Translations under genes and position numbers: made by a program
In this document: piece after piece, positions 1-7,569 of the stretch
Numbering within the stretch: position 1 is the first letter of the stretch
Layout of the letters: each line of letters begins with the position of its first letter
Source of the DNA: Actinomadura flavalba DSM 45200
GTDB lineage: Bacteria; Actinomycetota; Actinomycetes; Streptosporangiales; Streptosporangiaceae
DNA length: 64,000 nucleotides
Direction: 5' to 3'
Assembly (NCBI RefSeq): GCF_000374305.1
Contig: NZ_KB894093.1
Location: 930,001-994,000 of the forward strand
Notes under the pieces: model-generated
What the model saw: only the letters and a program-made list of their open reading frames with translations
What the model was told of the DNA's origin: nothing
Databases searched by the model: none

Positions 1-1309
1 CATCCAGCGCGGCATGGGCGTAGATGGTCATCGTGACTTCGATGTCGCTGTGCCCGACGATCTCCCGGACGACGTGCGGCGGGACGCCCAGGTCGAGCAG
101 CAGCGACACGCAGGTGTGGCGCATGTCGTGTAGCCGCAGCGAACCCAGGCCGGCGGCTTGGCGGATGCGGCTCCAGCTACGGCGAAGGTTGTCCGGCTCC
201 ATCGGCGTGCCCAGCCGGGACGGGAAGACGAGGCCGTTCTCCTGCCAGTGGGGCCAGGCGTCGGCCGACTCGGCGTCCTGCTTGACCCGGTGCTCGCACA
301 GCGCCGACACGCACAGGTCCGGCAGCGGGATCGTGCGCGTGGAGTCGTCGGTCTTAGGCGGGACGAACCGCAGTTCACCGCCGACCCGCTGGAGCGTCTG
401 CACGACTTCCAGCTTGGCGTTCTCGATGCCGGTCGCGGCGCAGGTCTGGCAGTCGTCGCCGTTCGGTTTGCCGCCTTCTCCCCCACAGGCCCGGCACGGG
501 GTGAGCGTGATGTCGTCCCAGCGCAGTCCCAGCAGTTCGCCGCGCCGCAGGCCGAGGCAGAGCGCCAGGACGTACAGCGCGTAGAGCCGCTCGTCCCGCG
601 CGGCCTTGAGGATTTCGCGCGCCTGGTCGACGGAGAGCCCGCGATTGACCCTGTACTTGGGTGAGGTGACCGCGACGAGCCGGGCGACGTTGCGGGGAAG
701 GATCTCCTCCCGCACCGCCGATTGCAGCGCGTTGCGCAGCACGGCCAAGACGAGCTGAACCATCCGCGCCGACAGACGCGAGGCACAGCACTCCCCGCCC
801 TTCCGCGCGCAGCACTGCGGCTTTTCACGCGAGGCGTCCCACCCGTGACGGCAGCACTGGCAGGTGTCCCGGACACGGGTGATGAAGGTGCGAACATCGC
901 GTGCGGTGAGCGCGCCGATCCGCTTCTTTCCCAGCCCCGGCACCAGGTGCAGACGCACGACGCTTTCGTAGCCCTGCACGGTCTTGGGACGCCGCTCGAC
1001 CCGCACCACGTTCTCAAGCCAGTAGGCGAGATACTGCTCTACCGTCCAGCTTTCGGAGGCGACGGGAACGCCGTCGTCCGCCTGTGCCTTGAGCTTGACG
1101 TACTTGGCGTGGCATTCCTCGCGGGTCCGCCCGTAGACGCTGACGCGCTTGATCGTTCCGGCCGTGGTCGGCACGAAGACCTTGGCCTCATAGCGCCCGT
1201 CCTTGCGCTGAACGATGGTCCCTTCCCCGTTCGCGCGCCTACGCGAACGGCCCTTGCGCGGCATGCGTGGTTCCGGCTCGTCGGGCATCGCGATCTCAGT
1301 GGTGGTCAT
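1..1309 (-). CDS. int: AICE tyrosine recombinase (integrase), 3' end cut by window
   Basis: Site-specific tyrosine recombinase that integrates and excises the element at a tRNA gene. About 436 residues are visible and only roughly the last 15 lie off the left edge, judging from the homologous fragment at 15611. The N-terminal SAM-like core-binding domain (near residues 70-130) contains an inserted Cys/His-rich stretch. The catalytic domain shows Arg I in LGLRRGELLGL (about residue 255), the HxxR box HDMRHT (about 392), and GHSD followed by the nucleophile Tyr in TMTIYAH (about 430). The ATG at 1307-1309 overlaps the xis stop (ATGA), so translation is probably coupled. The repSA-xis-int order matches the pSAM2 family. 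Confidence 0.95.
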   Translation of the reverse strand, partial: MTTTEIAMPDEPEPRMPRKGRSRRRANGEGTIVQRKDGRYEAKVFVPTTAGTIKRVSVYGRTREECHAKYVKLKAQADDGVPVASESWTVEQYLAYWLENVVRVERRPKTVQGYESVVRLHLVPGLGKKRIGALTARDVRTFITRVRDTCQCCRHGWDASREKPQCCARKGGECCASRLSARMVQLVLAVLRNALQSAVREEILPRNVARLVAVTSPKYRVNRGLSVDQAREILKAARDERLYALYVLALCLGLRRGELLGLRWDDITLTPCRACGGEGGKPNGDDCQTCAATGIENAKLEVVQTLQRVGGELRFVPPKTDDSTRTIPLPDLCVSALCEHRVKQDAESADAWPHWQENGLVFPSRLGTPMEPDNLRRSWSRIRQAAGLGSLRLHDMRHTCVSLLLDLGVPPHVVREIVGHSDIEVTMTIYAHAALD

Positions 1310-1488
1310 CAGGCGGCTTCCTCCGTGAGTTGTTCGAGGCATTCGGACAGGGCGTTGATCGGGACGAGCCGACGACGGCCGATCTTGACCGTGCGGAGCT
1401 GTCCGGAGCGGATGAGGTTGTAGAGCGTCCAGCGGCTCACGCGGAGCCGTTCGGCGGCTTCATCGACGGTCAGGACGAGTTCGGTCAC
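1309..1488 (-). CDS. xis: Excisionase / MerR-like HTH DNA-binding protein
   Basis: A 59-residue protein with a single winged-HTH of the excisionase (HTH_17) family: a DEAAERLRVSRWTLYNLI helix pair, then a basic KIGRRRLVP wing. It should bind the attachment-site arms and direct the integrase toward excision. The GTG start at 1486-1488 has an AAGGAG ribosome-binding site at 1495-1500. The start overlaps the end of the replication initiator gene by GTGA, and the stop overlaps int by ATGA, so rep, xis and int form one tightly coupled operon. Confidence 0.93.
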   Translation of the reverse strand: MTELVLTVDEAAERLRVSRWTLYNLIRSGQLRTVKIGRRRLVPINALSECLEQLTEEAA

Positions 1489-2891
1489 GCAGGTCTCCTT
1501 GCGCAGGTGGATGTTCCGAGGGCGGGCAGGGGTGTTCCGGTGAGGGCGGTGGTGAGGAGACGTTCGCCGGGGGTGAGTCCCTGGCCGACGTAGCGCCAGT
1601 GCGCGACGACCAAGACGGCGTCGTCGTCGAAGGGCAGGCGCCCGGTCGTGACCTCGTGCGCGCGCTGATTGTGGTTGCAGCGTTCGGCGCGCAGCCGACC
1701 GAGGGTGGTGGAGTAGGCCCGGCTCTTGGTGGAGAAGTGGCCCCGGAAGCCGAGCATGTGCGCCCATTCGGCCAGCCGGAGCCCGGCGAACGTCTCGACC
1801 GCGCCGAGTCGGAGGCAGGTGGTGATGAGGCGGCGGGCATGGTCGGTGACCGGAAGACCGTCCACGTCATCGGTCGCGCGTATGCGGCGGTCGAGGGTGC
1901 CGACGCATTCGGCGGCTTTGGTGGCGTACTTGGCCACGTAGCCGGCCACCGCCCGATCGGTCAGTGCGCCCGTGGTCGCGATGGGCCGGATGTCGAGCTG
2001 GACGCCCCAGACCAATTCCAGCGCGGGGACGTCGCCGCACTCGGGCGTCCGGACAGTGACCGCGCCGCGCGCGTGGCGAACGGCGTCGGCTAGGGCGTCG
2101 TGGGTGGCCCATGCGGGCGGGGCGGCAGCAGGGCCGTCGGGGCCGTCCAGTCGGATGACGGCGTGGAAGTGGACCAGGCCGCGCCGTTGGTATTCAGCGA
2201 CCTTGGCGAAGGAGACCGTCAGCACCTCGCGGAGTTCTCCGGCGCGCAGCCCGGCGGTGCGGGCGAGGTGTCGGCGGACGGCCAAGGTGAAGCGCCGCCA
2301 TAGTTCGGGTGCGTGTGCGTTCCAGAGCACGGCTGCGCGGTAGTCGAAGCACTGGGCGCACAGCGGTTGCCCGAGCCGGGCGTCCTCGGCGCCGTGGCGG
2401 GTGGTGCAGGAGACCGGGCGTCCGTGCTGGCACGTTCCGCCGTCGCGGCGGGGACGACAGGCGAGGGTCTTCCCGTCTCGCTCGCGCCGGGCGTGGACGG
2501 CGCCGAAGGAGGGTGCGGTGAGGGTGACGAACGCGGCCGGATGTTCGGTGACGGTGGTGAGGACGCCTTTGCCACCGGTCAGGCCTGCGCGGATGAGGTG
2601 GTAGGTGTCGGCGCGGTAGGTCTCAGCGCACGAGGGGCAGCGTGAGACGCGTCGGGTTTTGCAGGCGACGCGCAGCGTCCCGCCGGGTTCGCGCCCGGTG
2701 GTGTAGCGGTGTAGCAGGGTGCCGGTCAGTGCGTCGCGGTACTCGACTGCGCCGCGTAGGTGGACGGGTTGGAGGCATCCGCCGGTGGTGCGGGTGCGTG
2801 CGGCCCAGCGGTGGAAGTCGGTGCGGTTGAGGCGGGCGGCCATGTCTCGGACGGCGACCGCGTCAGCCAACGGCGAAGAGGTGGAAGGCAC
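1485..2891 (-). CDS. repSA: RepSA-like rolling-circle replication initiator
   Basis: Replication initiator of the excised element, about 468 residues and close to the usual size for pSAM2 RepSA. Cys pairs (RCPSCAETYRAD; later CQHG and CAQC) look like zinc ligands. The metal-binding HUH-type motif is LVHFHAVIRLD (about residue 242), and the probable nicking-tyrosine helix is VAGYVAKYATK (about 318). The open frame extends upstream to 3224, but that extension is Pro/Ser-rich composition noise. I chose the GTG at 2889-2891 because an AGGAG lies 12 bases upstream; an ATG further in (MAARLNR) is the alternative. It overlaps xis by four bases. Confidence 0.9.
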   Translation of the reverse strand: MPSTSSPLADAVAVRDMAARLNRTDFHRWAARTRTTGGCLQPVHLRGAVEYRDALTGTLLHRYTTGREPGGTLRVACKTRRVSRCPSCAETYRADTYHLIRAGLTGGKGVLTTVTEHPAAFVTLTAPSFGAVHARRERDGKTLACRPRRDGGTCQHGRPVSCTTRHGAEDARLGQPLCAQCFDYRAAVLWNAHAPELWRRFTLAVRRHLARTAGLRAGELREVLTVSFAKVAEYQRRGLVHFHAVIRLDGPDGPAAAPPAWATHDALADAVRHARGAVTVRTPECGDVPALELVWGVQLDIRPIATTGALTDRAVAGYVAKYATKAAECVGTLDRRIRATDDVDGLPVTDHARRLITTCLRLGAVETFAGLRLAEWAHMLGFRGHFSTKSRAYSTTLGRLRAERCNHNQRAHEVTTGRLPFDDDAVLVVAHWRYVGQGLTPGERLLTTALTGTPLPALGTSTCARRPA

Positions 2892-2973
2892 GGGTGAGGG
2901 GGTCTCCTGTCTTGGGGTGTCCCGGTCCCCGCGTGAGCCATGGGCGGGGGCCGGGACGGGATCGGCGCGGCGG

Positions 2974-3129
2974 TCAGAGGGCGGCGGCGAAGGCGGCCAC
3001 GGCGTCAGCGAGCGAGGCCAGGCCGGTGGCGATGGTCTTGACGGTGGTGGCGGCTTGGGTGGGGTTGCGCAGGACGTAGAGGGCCAGGACGAGCCAGCAG
3101 AGGATGAAGGCGACGCGGCGAAGGAACAC
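2974..3129 (-). CDS. Small membrane protein of AICE transfer region (Spd-like)
   Basis: A 51-residue protein starting at GTG 3127-3129 with a GGAAGG ribosome-binding site eight bases upstream. Residues 4-20 (VAFILCWLVLALYVL) form one clear transmembrane helix, followed by a short amphipathic Ala-rich tail. Small hydrophobic proteins are usual just upstream of the rep gene in pSAM2-type elements, where some belong to the plasmid-spread set. The specific role here is inferred only from size, hydrophobicity and position. The gene ends 83 bases before rep. Confidence 0.6.
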   Translation of the reverse strand: MFLRRVAFILCWLVLALYVLRNPTQAATTVKTIATGLASLADAVAAFAAAL

Positions 3130-3150
3130 GGCTTTGCCCTTCCAGGTCGG

Positions 3151-3438
3151 TTAGAGGAATCCGGCGCCCAGGCACAGGGCGCAGGTGTCACCGCTGGAGG
3201 TGAGCCCGGTCCCGCCGCAGTCACAGCACGTCCACCGGTTCGTGGGCGGGACCAGGGGGCGGGGAAGTCGGATGACGGCGCGGGTGGCCAGTTCGTAGAA
3301 GGTGATGCGGGTCGAGCGGCACGACCCGCACGCCGCGCCGGACAGGTCGGCGGGGAACGTCGTCCAGGTTGAGGCGCGCGAGTGGTGGCAGGCGCGGCAC
3401 CGGTACCAGAACCAGGGCAGGGTGTCCGGGCCGGTCAT
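3151..3438 (-). CDS. Double zinc-ribbon protein of AICE
   Basis: A 95-residue protein with two paired-Cys modules. The N-terminal half has CRACHHSR and, about 20 residues on, CGSC. The C-terminal half has CCDCGGTG followed by CALCLGAG, which resembles a DnaJ-type zinc finger. It is probably a structural zinc protein binding DNA or protein. Its ATG overlaps the stop of the upstream 120-residue gene (ATGA), so the two are co-translated within the transfer operon. No enzymatic motif is visible and the exact role is unknown. Confidence 0.75.
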   Translation of the reverse strand: MTGPDTLPWFWYRCRACHHSRASTWTTFPADLSGAACGSCRSTRITFYELATRAVIRLPRPLVPPTNRWTCCDCGGTGLTSSGDTCALCLGAGFL

Positions 3439-3797
3439 GCGGCCTCGGTCTGTTCGGGTGGGTCGAAGGTGATGTTGGTTTCGTAGCTGCGGGTAAGGAG
3501 GTGGCGGGTGCGGGTGGCGGTGGGGATGTGGATGAGGCGGTAGGCGAGGGGTCCGAAGTGGCGGGTGGTGGTGTAGTGGCCGCCGTCTGCGGTTTCGTCG
3601 CAGACCGGGACGTCCAGGAGTGCGGCGATGTGGTCGACGGTGGCGCGGCCGGTGTCGTCGGTGGTGTCGTGGGCGGTGAACTGCATGAGGTCGCGGCTGG
3701 TGAAGGGCACGGCGGGGTTGGCGTCCAGGAAGTCGGCCAGGGCGCGCAGGCCCGCGATGGCAGCGGCGCGGGATTCAGTGCCGGTCGTGGTGGTCAT
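3435..3797 (-). CDS. Hypothetical AICE protein, 120 aa
   Basis: A soluble 120-residue protein that I cannot assign to a named family with certainty. The N-terminal part (AAAIAGLRALADFLDANPAV) is helical, and the C-terminal part (HFGPLAYRLIHIP) carries strand-like segments. Proteins of this shape occur between spdA and rep in many actinomycete integrative elements, so a transfer or replication accessory role is likely but not shown. It overlaps the downstream zinc-ribbon gene by four bases. Confidence 0.7.
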   Translation of the reverse strand: MTTTTGTESRAAAIAGLRALADFLDANPAVPFTSRDLMQFTAHDTTDDTGRATVDHIAALLDVPVCDETADGGHYTTTRHFGPLAYRLIHIPTATRTRHLLTRSYETNITFDPPEQTEAA

Positions 3798-3816
3798 GGG
3801 TCGAGGTCCTTCCGGG

Positions 3817-4566
3817 TCAGGTGGTGGGTTCGTCGCGGAGTTGGCGGAGCAGGGTCGAGGCGAGTTGGTTGGAGACGCCCAGGCGGGCGCGGAGGGCGTC
3901 GCGGGTGATGGGGCGTCCGTGAGTGGTGTGGTGTTCGGCGGCGACGCGCCGGGCGAAGGCGAGGAGCGGTGCGGCGGGCGTGTCCCGCTCGGCCGGGCGC
4001 TCGGCGTGCGGGCGGGCCGGGACGGGTTCGTCCTGCCGTCCGGAGGGCTCGGCGTGAGGTGCGGGGTCGAGCGCAGGACGGTCGTCCTGGACGGGACGGC
4101 CCAGCGACGAGGCCGGGGACGAGGCCGCTCGACCGAAGGACGGCGGCACGGGCGTTGAGCCGTCGCCCGTTACGTTCGCGTCGGCAGGGTGCAGGGCGCG
4201 GCGTTCGAGCATGGAGACCGCGACCAAGAACGCGGCGGCGGGGGTTGCTGCGGTGATCCAGCCCCAGGCCGAGGGGTGGGCTTGGGCGAGGTTGGCGGCG
4301 AGGGAGAGCAGGATGCCGCCGGTGAGGACGAGCGTCGGCCAGCTCGTCCGTCCCGTGCCGCGTGCGGTGCGTTTGTCGCGTTGGCGTTCGCGGGCGGCCA
4401 TGACGCAGGTGAGGTCGATGCAGACGGCGACGGCCCAGGCCATCCAGCCGTGTTGTCCGTGGTCGGTGGCGGTGTCGCGGATGTGGGTGAACGATCCCGC
4501 AGCCGCGATCGTCGCTAGGACGAGGACCGGCCCGGAGTCGACCAGCGCGCCGGCGAACCGGTTCAC
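3817..4566 (-). CDS. DUF2637-type membrane protein, SpdA-like
   Basis: A 249-residue protein. The first 130 residues carry four predicted membrane helices (around SGPVLVLATIAAAGSF, WMAWAVAVCIDLTCVMAA, LVLTGGILLSLAANLA and WITAATPAAAFLVAVSML). A long Pro/Ala/Asp-rich linker follows, then a C-terminal helix-turn-helix-like segment (GRPITRDALRARLGVSNQLASTLLRQL). This layout is typical of DUF2637 proteins in AICEs, which are linked to intramycelial spread. The GTG start at 4564-4566 has GGAGGG close upstream and overlaps the preceding stop (GTGA). The open frame continues upstream of this start, but that part only mirrors the neighbouring gene. Confidence 0.8.
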   Translation of the reverse strand: MNRFAGALVDSGPVLVLATIAAAGSFTHIRDTATDHGQHGWMAWAVAVCIDLTCVMAARERQRDKRTARGTGRTSWPTLVLTGGILLSLAANLAQAHPSAWGWITAATPAAAFLVAVSMLERRALHPADANVTGDGSTPVPPSFGRAASSPASSLGRPVQDDRPALDPAPHAEPSGRQDEPVPARPHAERPAERDTPAAPLLAFARRVAAEHHTTHGRPITRDALRARLGVSNQLASTLLRQLRDEPTT

Positions 4567-4811
4567 GCGGCCCTCCGCTTGGTGATGCGGGTGAGGAGCG
4601 CGGTCAGCTCGGGGTCGCAGCGGTGGGTGTCGGCCCAGTCGTCGGCGGCGGTCGCGTTCGGCGTGGCGAGGGAATCGGCGCACCGGTCACAGCGCGCGAC
4701 GTACAGGACCCGGACGAAGTCCCATTCGACACGCACCGGCGGAGACGAGAACGGACGGGATCGGACGTGCGTGACGGTGCGCAGGCGGAGCAAGACGATG
4801 CGAGCGGTCAT
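4563..4811 (-). CDS. Small Cys-containing AICE protein
   Basis: An 82-residue protein with a beta-rich, basic N-terminal half and a YVARCDRCADSL motif near the middle, plus a later Cys (HRCDPEL). Together these could form a small zinc-binding or redox site. No family is recognised with confidence. It overlaps the DUF2637 gene by four bases, so it is co-translated with the spread module. Short proteins of this type are common between tra and spd genes in such elements. Confidence 0.65.
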   Translation of the reverse strand: MTARIVLLRLRTVTHVRSRPFSSPPVRVEWDFVRVLYVARCDRCADSLATPNATAADDWADTHRCDPELTALLTRITKRRAA

Positions 4812-4899
4812 CGAGGCCTCCAGGGCGTTTCGGGCATGGTTCGGGTAGGGACGTGGCGTGATCAGGGCTCACGCCGAGCCGGGAGAAGAGGTGCCGGGG

Positions 4900-6246
4900 T
4901 TACGCGGCGTCGGGCAGTTCGCCGGTCAGCGGAGCGGCGAGGAGCGCGGCCCAGGTGGGGGTGAGGTGGGCGTGGTCGCGGGCGGCTTGTTCGGCGTCGT
5001 GTTCGGAGACGTACACCGATCGGGCGCGGTGCCATGAGCCGTCTTGTCCGGCGACGACGCACACGCCGGGCGTCTCGGCGGGGATGGCGCGTGCGGCGTC
5101 CAGGGCGGCGGGGTCCAGGTCGCCCAGGGTCATGTTCGCGGTTTCGGGGTCGTTGACGCGGTGGCAGACGCGCCCGGAGAGCTGCGAGCGCAGCGCGGTG
5201 ACACCGGGTCCGAGGTCGGAGCCGATGCGCTGCCCGCAGATCACCAGGTGGACGGCGAACGCCCGCCCGAGCTGCGCGACCCGCAGCAGTGACGTTGAGG
5301 TCTTGGCGATCTGGTCCTTCTCGGTCTTGTCGGCCATGAGGAACAGTTCTGCGACCTCATCGACCAGCGCGACCACCGGCACCGGGCGCAGGCGTTCGGG
5401 CAGGCTCCACACGTTGCGTGCCCCTTGCGTTCGGCACAGGGCCATGCGGTCTTCCACGATGCCGACCAGGTCGGCCAGCAGGTCGACCGATTCGACCCGC
5501 GAGGTCGCCAGCGCCGACAGCCGAGGCGCGTACGGGGTGAACTCGACGCCGCCTTTGAGGTCGAACCCGACGAGCGCGATCGGTTGGGGTGCCAGTCCTT
5601 TGATGATGGCGTTGGCCAGGTTGGACTTGCCCGATTGGGTGGCGCCTGCGTTGAGCCAGTGCGGCACCGTCCGGAAGTCCATGATCCAGTCGGAGCCGTT
5701 CTCCAGCTTCCCCGGACGCACTCGCAGCAGTTCACCGGTCTCGGGCTCGACGTCCACGGCGGTGAGCGGGTCATGCATCGTGGCCCACAACGTGACACGT
5801 CCGGGCGCGACGTCCACGACGCGGACAGCGTGAACGCGCCAGGCGTGCGCGATCCCTTCGGCCGCGCGTTCGTAGTCGGCGGGAACCTGCCCGTCGTGCA
5901 ACCGCAGCCGCACCCGCCACCCCAACCCGGTCGGACGCAGGACGCCCAGGCGGGGAGCGCGCTCGACGTCAACGCGCTGCACCCTGCGCTTGTGCTCCAC
6001 CAGCGCCGCCGCACCGCGCGAAGCCGCACCGGCGACGGGAACGGCGTCCAGCGACCACCGCCACCGGCGCCGCTTACGCCCCAATCCGCAGCCCAAGGCC
6101 ACGTGCCGCCACGTCAGATACACCAGCGCCGCGCGGGCCGGGAAGACGATCGCGTACCAGAACGACACCGGGCGCGAGTGACGCCACCACCCCAGCCCGG
6201 CGGCCAGCACCAGCAGGCCGCCGAGCACCATCAGCATCTCCGTCAT
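4900..6246 (-). CDS. traSA: FtsK/SpoIIIE-type conjugal DNA translocase (TraB/TraSA-like)
   Basis: A 448-residue DNA pump that on its own moves double-stranded DNA between mycelia in pSAM2-like elements. The N-terminus has two membrane helices (residues 5-20 and 28-45). The motor domain carries Walker A GATQSGKSN (about residue 202), an FtsK-like VGFDLKGGVE segment, and Walker B VVALVDEVAEL. The C-terminal region with AQLGRAFAVHLVICGQR fits the arginine-finger and sensor part. No relaxase gene is present, as expected for this transfer mode. Pra-like gene 6259 lies just upstream. Confidence 0.93.
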   Translation of the reverse strand: MTEMLMVLGGLLVLAAGLGWWRHSRPVSFWYAIVFPARAALVYLTWRHVALGCGLGRKRRRWRWSLDAVPVAGAASRGAAALVEHKRRVQRVDVERAPRLGVLRPTGLGWRVRLRLHDGQVPADYERAAEGIAHAWRVHAVRVVDVAPGRVTLWATMHDPLTAVDVEPETGELLRVRPGKLENGSDWIMDFRTVPHWLNAGATQSGKSNLANAIIKGLAPQPIALVGFDLKGGVEFTPYAPRLSALATSRVESVDLLADLVGIVEDRMALCRTQGARNVWSLPERLRPVPVVALVDEVAELFLMADKTEKDQIAKTSTSLLRVAQLGRAFAVHLVICGQRIGSDLGPGVTALRSQLSGRVCHRVNDPETANMTLGDLDPAALDAARAIPAETPGVCVVAGQDGSWHRARSVYVSEHDAEQAARDHAHLTPTWAALLAAPLTGELPDAA

Positions 6247-6258
6247 GACCGACCCCGA

Positions 6259-6618
6259 TCAGGCCGCGTCGGCCGACGAAGCGGGAACGGACCCGGCGAC
6301 GGGTACGGGCTCCAGGTCACGGGCGCGGTAGGCGATCCCCCACCGCATCCGGCCGCCGATCTGGTTCTCCCACGCCACACCGACCAGCCCGACCGGCCGC
6401 ACGACCTGACCGATCGAGATCTCCGGGTCACGGGACAGAGCGACGTTCACCAGCTCGACCCGCCCCATCTCGTCGGCCGCCGACAACCCCACCGTGAACA
6501 CCGTGTTCCCGTCCCGATCCACCTTCACCTCCCCCGTCTCCTGACTCACCAACTTCGGACGCGGCGACGAGACACACACGAACGTCAACGCCGAGACGTC
6601 CACCGGGATGTTGCGCAT
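6259..6618 (-). CDS. Pra / SCO3933-family regulatory protein of AICE
   Basis: A 119-residue protein starting MRNIPVDVSALTFVCV and continuing with PKLVSQETGEVKVDRDGNT, a pattern I associate with the SCO3933/Pra family (plasmid replication, integration and excision activator). In pSAM2, Pra switches on rep-xis-int expression. The gene sits directly upstream of the DNA translocase, so it probably heads the long leftward operon. Its promoter region (6619-6735) contains three copies of a TGTCTAG-type element. The family assignment rests on pattern memory, not on a search. Confidence 0.7.
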   Translation of the reverse strand: MRNIPVDVSALTFVCVSSPRPKLVSQETGEVKVDRDGNTVFTVGLSAADEMGRVELVNVALSRDPEISIGQVVRPVGLVGVAWENQIGGRMRWGIAYRARDLEPVPVAGSVPASSADAA

Positions 6619-6637
6619 GAGCGATCCCTTTCGTCCA

Positions 6638-6734
6638 CCCCCCTAGACACCGTCAGGCGTTCGCCCGATCTGCGGACTGTCTAGAGGGGTACTCAATCAA
6701 GGTAAGCGATGGCTCGGTTGATTGTCTAGGGGGG
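6638..6734. promoter_or_regulatory. Triple TGTCTAG(A/G)GGG operator cluster
   Basis: Three closely related 12-mers occupy the gap between the Pra-like gene and the PP2C stop: CCCCCCTAGACA at 6638-6649, and its inverse TGTCTAGAGGGG at 6678-6689 and TGTCTAGGGGGG at 6723-6734. The first faces the other two. The cluster lies upstream of the leftward transfer/replication operon. It is most simply read as binding sites for an element-encoded regulator, probably one of the HTH proteins at 7566, 9000 or 10127. Confidence 0.65.
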
Positions 6735-6735
6735 T

Positions 6736-7569
6736 CTACAGATTCTTCGAGAACGAACGGTAGACGGCGGAGGCGTCGTCGGATGCCTTGCCTCGTGGCC
6801 AGCGTGAGCCGTGGGGGTCGGTGCGTTCTGCGGCACGGGTGCGTGCGATCAGCTCAGCCGGACCGTCTTCGTGAAGGACTTGGAGCAGAGCACGCCAGTC
6901 GAGCAGGTGGAAGCGGTCGGCCAGGCGTGAGGCGCCGTCGCTGAGGAGCGCGACGGCGGCCAGGTCCGCGACGGCTGTGGTGCCGGTGAGCGCATGTTCT
7001 GCGGCTTGGGGGTCGGCGCTGGCGACCCAGAACCCGCCGGGCTGGTTCCGGTGGGCGGCCAGTTCCTCGACGCGGCGGCGGAGCCCGGCGGACCGGCCGT
7101 CCGGCCCGAGCGGGGGCAGGCCGCCGGGTTCATCGAGCTTGGCGACGACGTCGGCCAGGCGCGTATCGGTGACGACCTCCGCCCGGCCGTCGACCCGGTC
7201 GAGGACGAGCACGGCGTCAGCGAGCACCAAGTGCTCGACGTCGTCGCCCAGCACGCGCGCGACGGCGACGGTGGCCGAGGGCGAGCCGGGATGCCCGAGG
7301 TCGCAGGTGCCGGAGTGGAGCGCGTTGACGCGTTCGATGCTCGTCGCGAGCGCATCGGCCAGCGTGACGTTCTGGTCGGCTGCGGAGGTCAGGAGGAGCC
7401 CGCACAGGTTGCGCGCGTACCAGGCGACTGAGTGCCGGCACCCCGACTCCAGCCCCTCGGGCGAGCCCGCGCCGTCGATGACGACCATGACGCTTGCCGA
7501 CGCCGCCGCGAAATCCTCGTTCTCGCGGCCGGGCGAACCGGGTTCGCTGGCGACGCGGACGAGGGTCAA
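6736..7569 (-). CDS. PP2C-type protein phosphatase
   Basis: A 277-residue soluble Ser/Thr phosphatase of the PPM/PP2C fold. Metal-binding motifs are visible: ENEDF near residue 18, VVIDGAGSPEG near 31, LLSDGASRL near 210 and KASDDASAV near the C-terminus. The start is TTG at 7567-7569, overlapping the upstream stop (TTGA), which implies coupled translation. No sensor domain is fused to it. With the adjacent GHKL ATPase gene it resembles a partner-switch phosphatase/kinase pair, but an anti-anti-sigma (STAS) protein is missing. The substrate is unknown. Confidence 0.85.
   Translation of the reverse strand: MTLVRVASEPGSPGRENEDFAAASASVMVVIDGAGSPEGLESGCRHSVAWYARNLCGLLLTSAADQNVTLADALATSIERVNALHSGTCDLGHPGSPSATVAVARVLGDDVEHLVLADAVLVLDRVDGRAEVVTDTRLADVVAKLDEPGGLPPLGPDGRSAGLRRRVEELAAHRNQPGGFWVASADPQAAEHALTGTTAVADLAAVALLSDGASRLADRFHLLDWRALLQVLHEDGPAELIARTRAAERTDPHGSRWPRGKASDDASAVYRSFSKNL

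Noticed and set aside
6638-6734. Riboswitch or tRNA-like structure in the Pra promoter region
   Set aside because: The inverse repeats are short and identical to operator motifs elsewhere, which fits protein binding better.
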